This document shows, one piece after another, positions 60,375 to 64,000 of a stretch of 64,000 nucleotides of DNA. The position numbers and the translations under genes were made by a program. The notes below the pieces were generated by a model. The model made no database searches and was not told the origin of the DNA. It was given only the letters and a program-made list of their open reading frames with translations. Where the stretch lies: assembly GCA_019359235.1 (NCBI GenBank), contig JAHHHT010000007.1:62001-126000 (forward strand), written 5' to 3'. The stretch is from Oscillatoria princeps RMCB-10 (lineage in GTDB: Bacteria > Cyanobacteriota > Cyanobacteriia > Cyanobacteriales > Oscillatoriaceae). Numbering within the stretch: the stretch's first letter is position 1; the number at the start of each line of letters is the position of its first letter.

Positions 60375-61994
60375 ATGAACTTTACCAGAAGAAACTTCAA
60401 TAAACGCGCTGTCGGGCTGGTGCTTGCCGGTGCGATCAGTCCCGGAGTTTTCAAACAATTTCAGGAGCAACTCGCAGGGAATCCTCTCAAAGGGAATGCG
60501 ACCGTCAGTGATGGCCTCTCAGAAAGTGTCAGCAGGAAAATGACTGACTTTCTCGCTTCTCTCACCCCAGAAACAGAGCTTTTAGTGCCGACGTTTCTGG
60601 GAAATGACCAGAGAAGATTCTATGGCAGGGGCACGCCGAAAGGGTTGAAGCTCCTCGACCGATTCAACCTGGGAAGTGGCATAACAGCGTTTAGGGGGTA
60701 TCGAACCTGGAGCGGTGCGGGGTGGACTGGACAGCCAACCCTCACCAGAGACAGGGGAAAAATCTACCTGACGATTGGTGCCTTCGACCACAGCTTGCGA
60801 AAAATCGACATTGCAACTAACGAGGTCATTTGGCGGTACAAGTTTGACGACATCCTCAAAGGTTCGGCAACGGTTTATATCGACCCAACCGCCAGTGAAG
60901 AGAACCAGATTGTTATTTTACAGGGAAGCCGGATGGGTGTCAAGAATTTCCTGCTATCGCCCGCGCCGGCACCCAGCTTCAGAGCCATTTCCTTCAGAAC
61001 CGGCAAGGAACTTTGGAAGCTGAACATCAGGAAAACCGACAGCTACAGTCGGGACAACGACAGCAGTCCCATCGATTTGGGCGAGGGGGTTTTGTTCAAT
61101 GCCGGTGAAAATGGCATCGGCTATTTCATCAATCGCTCCGCCCGCACCGCTAAGAATAAAGAGGGAATCGTTCAGCCGGATATATTATCGGAGGTCAAGC
61201 TTTACGAGACAGCAGATATCGGAAAACATGCGGGAAATCTGGTTGCAGAGTCATCGCCGGCACGCCTGCGGGACAGGATTTTCATCGCAGCCGGTTCCGG
61301 ACACATCTACGGGATTAGCATTGAGAAGCGCCAAATCGTCTGGGACTTCTACACCGGCTCGGATATGGACGGAAGTGTGGCTGTCTCCAAAGATGAGAAA
61401 CTCTTTTGCGCCATTGAGAAGCAATACATTCCAGGCAACGGCGGGGTTATGAAACTCGATCCCAGCAAAAAAGAGTCGGAAAGTGTGGAGTGGTTTTTAC
61501 CCACCGGCAATGCCAGGTTAGCCGACTGGCAAGGGGGAGTCATCGGTTCAGTTGCCCTCAATGACGAGTACCGCACCGGCGAAACGCCCGCCTTGTTTGC
61601 CACCTGCGCCATTGACGGAAACCTCTACATTGGCTCGCAAACGGCGGTCACAGGGCAAAAGGTGCGGGGGCCATTGCTTACGAAACAGTACGACACGCCA
61701 TTAATTGTCTTCAAAAAGCTGATTGGCGGGTCAATCTCCACGCCGGTATTCACGGACGGCAATAAACTGATTGCCGCGACTTATAATGGAGTTTACCTGT
61801 TCAATCTTTACTGGGAGCCGGCCCAGCGGGGCGAGAAAAACGCGCTGGAGAATTCTCGGGGAGAGTTTTATCGCCTGACAGTAGAGCAAGCCGAACACTT
61901 TCAGCCGGGGATATCCTTTGAATCGACGCCGGTGGTTTGGGATGGGATTGTGAGAATTTGCGCCAGGGATGGCTGGATGTACACGCTGGGATAA
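60375..61994 (+). CDS. Tat-type exported PQQ-like beta-propeller protein
   Basis: 539 residues. The N-terminus TRRNFNKRAVGLVLAGAISP has a twin Arg and hydrophobic core, suggesting Tat export. The body has repeated blade motifs of the PQQ-binding-like (WD-type) propeller: GKIYLTIGAFDHSLRKIDIA, TNEVIWRYKFDDI, TGKELWKLNIRKT, GHIYGISIEKRQIVWDFYTG, KLIAATYNGVYLF, GIVRICARDGWMY. Typical dehydrogenase metal ligands are not evident, so it may be a binding rather than a catalytic propeller. No enzyme partner is adjacent. Confidence 0.83.
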   Translation: MNFTRRNFNKRAVGLVLAGAISPGVFKQFQEQLAGNPLKGNATVSDGLSESVSRKMTDFLASLTPETELLVPTFLGNDQRRFYGRGTPKGLKLLDRFNLGSGITAFRGYRTWSGAGWTGQPTLTRDRGKIYLTIGAFDHSLRKIDIATNEVIWRYKFDDILKGSATVYIDPTASEENQIVILQGSRMGVKNFLLSPAPAPSFRAISFRTGKELWKLNIRKTDSYSRDNDSSPIDLGEGVLFNAGENGIGYFINRSARTAKNKEGIVQPDILSEVKLYETADIGKHAGNLVAESSPARLRDRIFIAAGSGHIYGISIEKRQIVWDFYTGSDMDGSVAVSKDEKLFCAIEKQYIPGNGGVMKLDPSKKESESVEWFLPTGNARLADWQGGVIGSVALNDEYRTGETPALFATCAIDGNLYIGSQTAVTGQKVRGPLLTKQYDTPLIVFKKLIGGSISTPVFTDGNKLIAATYNGVYLFNLYWEPAQRGEKNALENSRGEFYRLTVEQAEHFQPGISFESTPVVWDGIVRICARDGWMYTLG

Positions 61995-62029
61995 TCGACT
62001 TAAGTCCCTAACTCCCTTCCCTAAGATTT

Positions 62030-62062
62030 TGTAGCGTTACGCAAAGCGTAACGCACCCTACT
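62030..62062. terminator. GTAGCGTTACGC..GCGTAACGC palindrome
   Basis: Inverted repeat between the convergent propeller and CHAT genes, in a 72-bp gap, a likely bidirectional terminator. It belongs to the same broad family as GTAGGGTGCGTTCC. Confidence 0.55.
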
Positions 62063-62066
62063 ATTT

Positions 62067-64000
62067 TTACCACGGACTGCCAATCATCGTAAACCCCGAC
62101 CAATAATAGGGATGCTTGAGATTGTGGGAGCCCTCGTTGAGCAATTCTGCCGGCAACGCCACCCCGGCACGACTTTTAGAATTGCGCAACTCACCCCCTT
62201 CTATCCACACTTCCCCCCGAATCATCGCCAATTGCGCTTGTCGCAACGCCTCTGCCTTAATTTTAGCATCACTCAGGTGCTGGTAAAACTCCCTCATCAG
62301 CGCTAAAGTGCCGGCATCGCTAACGTACCACAAACTGGCGACGGCTGTCTTGACTCCCGCCGCGACTGCGAAACCGGCAAATCCCAATTCCGCTTGCTCA
62401 TCGCCGACTGCAGTGCGACAGGCGGAGAGTACCAGCAACTCCACCGGCGGATTGTTCAGGCTTATGTTGCGCAGTTCATCCAGGCGCAACTTATCGTTCC
62501 ACAGCTGAATGTAAGAATTGCTGATCTCTCCGGTTTGGAATGAACCATGAGTTGCCAGGTGAATTATCGTATAGGGATAATTAGAGCGTTCTCCGAGCAG
62601 GTTGTCTCGCGTGAAGTCATTATTCAAAAAGGCTTTTCCCTGCCATAAATGTCCGGTAATTTCAGACAGTTCCACCGGCACGGCAGGCAAGGGATTTTGG
62701 TCGCGAAATTCCGAAGCGCCCATTGCCAGCACTCGCGCCCCCTTGAGGGATTGGTAGCGCGTGTCCATTAAACTGACGCTGGGTATTAAAGCGAGACTGT
62801 ACTTTTCGACGAGAAACTGTTTGCCGTCATGCAGCGCCGCCACCGGCAATCCCCGCAACCCCGCATCCATACTGAACAGCAGGGTGTCAATTTTAGCGGC
62901 TTGCAATTCTGGCTCGATTGGGGCAATCAGCCACTGATAGAGTTGAGTTGCCGGCTGCAAATAGCTGGTATAATCCCGGTAGCGGGGAGCCGTAATTTTT
63001 TCGCTAAAATTGCTGACCACTTTCAGCAGTTCCTCACGCTTTGCTTCCGGAACAGCCCTGCGTATTGGCCGCCCTTCTGGCGTGAACACTACCAGCTCTA
63101 ATTGGTCGGTAAATGCCGTCACATATATTATAGCAGAGCGGTTGCCGGTTTGGGAAGCAATGGTTGACAGAGCGTCTCGGATGCTTTCTGGAGAGGTCAG
63201 TTGGTTGGAGAGATTTTGCCCGAAGTAATCGGCAAATTCTTTATCCCGGCGTTGCTCTAGCATCGCGATTGCTTCCGGTGCTATCACCGCGAGAGGGCTA
63301 CTGTTCAATACGCTGAGGCTGGCTAAAAGTTCTTGGGAACTGTTGCTAGAGTTGATGTTATAATTGCTCTTGGCGGTGCTGCCGGTTTGGCTGCTGATGA
63401 CGTTGGGGTTAGTGCTGCTGTTAGCAGACACGGATTGAATTAAGGTGTTCGCCAGCACCGGCTTAGTTTCGGTTAAGGAAGGCACCGGCACAGTTTGGGT
63501 TGAGTCAGGCACCGGCACCGGCACCGGCAGTGGGTTAATGCCAGCATTGATATTCACTTCTCCTGTATCTGTGTGAACTGCACCTGTGTTAATTTCTCCG
63601 GTGGCGCTAGTCAGGTTAATATTTCCGCTGCCATTGGTGCCGGTGGAGGTGAGATTGCCTGCAGTAATGCTGCCAACTGCTGTGTTGGTGATGTTGCCGG
63701 CAGTTCCACCAATAGCGCTTGTGGTTTGGTTGCCGGTGGTTATATTGCCACCGGCAATATTGGTGATGTTGCCGGAATTGCCGTTAGTGGCGCTGCTGGT
63801 TAAGTCTCCAGTGGTTATGTTGTTGCCGGCAGTATTGGTGATGTTGCCGGAATTGCCGTTGGTGGCGCTGGTGGTTTGGTTGCCGGTGGTGATGTTGTTG
63901 CCGGCAGTGTTAGTGATGTTGCCGGAATTGCCGTTTGTGGAAGTGGTGGTTTGGTTGCCGGTTGTCACATCAGAACCGGCGGTATTGGTGATGTTGCCGG
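62067..64000 (-). CDS. CHAT protease fused to a repetitive adhesin-like passenger (5' partial)
   Basis: The frame is open past 64000. The visible N-terminal part (about 150 residues) is an imperfect tandem array of 22-24-residue units (NSGNITNTAGNNITTGNQTT pattern), like the beta-helix repeats of two-partner-secretion adhesins. A Pro/Val-Thr linker (PLPVPVPVPDSTQTVPVPSL) leads to a helical region (IAPEAIAMLEQRRDKEFADY) and a C-terminal CHAT domain with His in HLATHGSF and Cys in LSACRTAVGD, both intact. It ends HPYYWSGFTMIGSPW. The enzyme is likely exported. It is unrelated in layout to the CHAT at 40979. Confidence 0.9.
   Translation of the reverse strand, partial: GNITNTAGSDVTTGNQTTTSTNGNSGNITNTAGNNITTGNQTTSATNGNSGNITNTAGNNITTGDLTSSATNGNSGNITNIAGGNITTGNQTTSAIGGTAGNITNTAVGSITAGNLTSTGTNGSGNINLTSATGEINTGAVHTDTGEVNINAGINPLPVPVPVPDSTQTVPVPSLTETKPVLANTLIQSVSANSSTNPNVISSQTGSTAKSNYNINSSNSSQELLASLSVLNSSPLAVIAPEAIAMLEQRRDKEFADYFGQNLSNQLTSPESIRDALSTIASQTGNRSAIIYVTAFTDQLELVVFTPEGRPIRRAVPEAKREELLKVVSNFSEKITAPRYRDYTSYLQPATQLYQWLIAPIEPELQAAKIDTLLFSMDAGLRGLPVAALHDGKQFLVEKYSLALIPSVSLMDTRYQSLKGARVLAMGASEFRDQNPLPAVPVELSEITGHLWQGKAFLNNDFTRDNLLGERSNYPYTIIHLATHGSFQTGEISNSYIQLWNDKLRLDELRNISLNNPPVELLVLSACRTAVGDEQAELGFAGFAVAAGVKTAVASLWYVSDAGTLALMREFYQHLSDAKIKAEALRQAQLAMIRGEVWIEGGELRNSKSRAGVALPAELLNEGSHNLKHPYYWSGFTMIGSPW

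Overview
The window reads as chromosomal DNA of a filamentous, Oscillatoriales-like cyanobacterium. The pointers are HIP1 palindromes (GCGATCGC), heptanucleotide STRR repeats, a CruP-type lycopene cyclase homologue, a PEP-CTERM protein, CHAT and NB-ARC proteins, a WD40-less STAND/Ser-Thr kinase operon, and many short dispersed palindromes. The genus cannot be fixed from the sequence alone. The word TGCCGGTG/CACCGGCA is conspicuously frequent in both genes and spacers.

Layout. 1-9.5 kb is mostly housekeeping: the 3' part of a polytopic membrane protein, a VanX-like D-Ala-D-Ala dipeptidase, hisA, cydBA, a CbbY-like HAD phosphatase and a double U32 protein. 9.5-16 kb is a repeat-rich accessory stretch with two cysteine-rich proteins, small lipoprotein and membrane proteins, a tandem pair of secreted paralogues, a PEP-CTERM P-domain protein and four copies of an unclassified composite repeat. 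16-29 kb holds a topoisomerase IA with a recent internal duplication, an aldo/keto reductase, a large PAS/GAF histidine kinase, cruP and an MFS remnant that abuts a two-repeat CRISPR-like array.

28.8-43.6 kb is the most interesting region. A cassette made of an RTX gene diverging from an NB-ARC (STAND) ATPase plus a TPR Ser/Thr kinase occurs twice. The first copy has a broken RTX gene and a MITE fused to the kinase start. The second carries a double-glycine leader peptide and continues through overlapping start/stop codons into a secreted Fn3/TPR protein, a secreted TPR-CHAT protease and a secreted protein of unknown function. The inferred scheme is STAND switch, transmembrane kinase, then exported caspase-like protease.

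43.6-64 kb holds hsdS and hsdM without hsdR, a small conserved protein behind a long structured leader, a SirB1-like protein, an SRPBCC protein, a TM-helix-repeat channel-like protein, an orphan ParB, a decayed toxin-antitoxin pair, a dynamin-like GTPase, rpsU (59 codons), a conserved unknown, murF, a Tat-type beta-propeller protein, and a second CHAT protease fused to a repetitive adhesin-like passenger that runs off the window end. No tRNA or rRNA gene was recognised.
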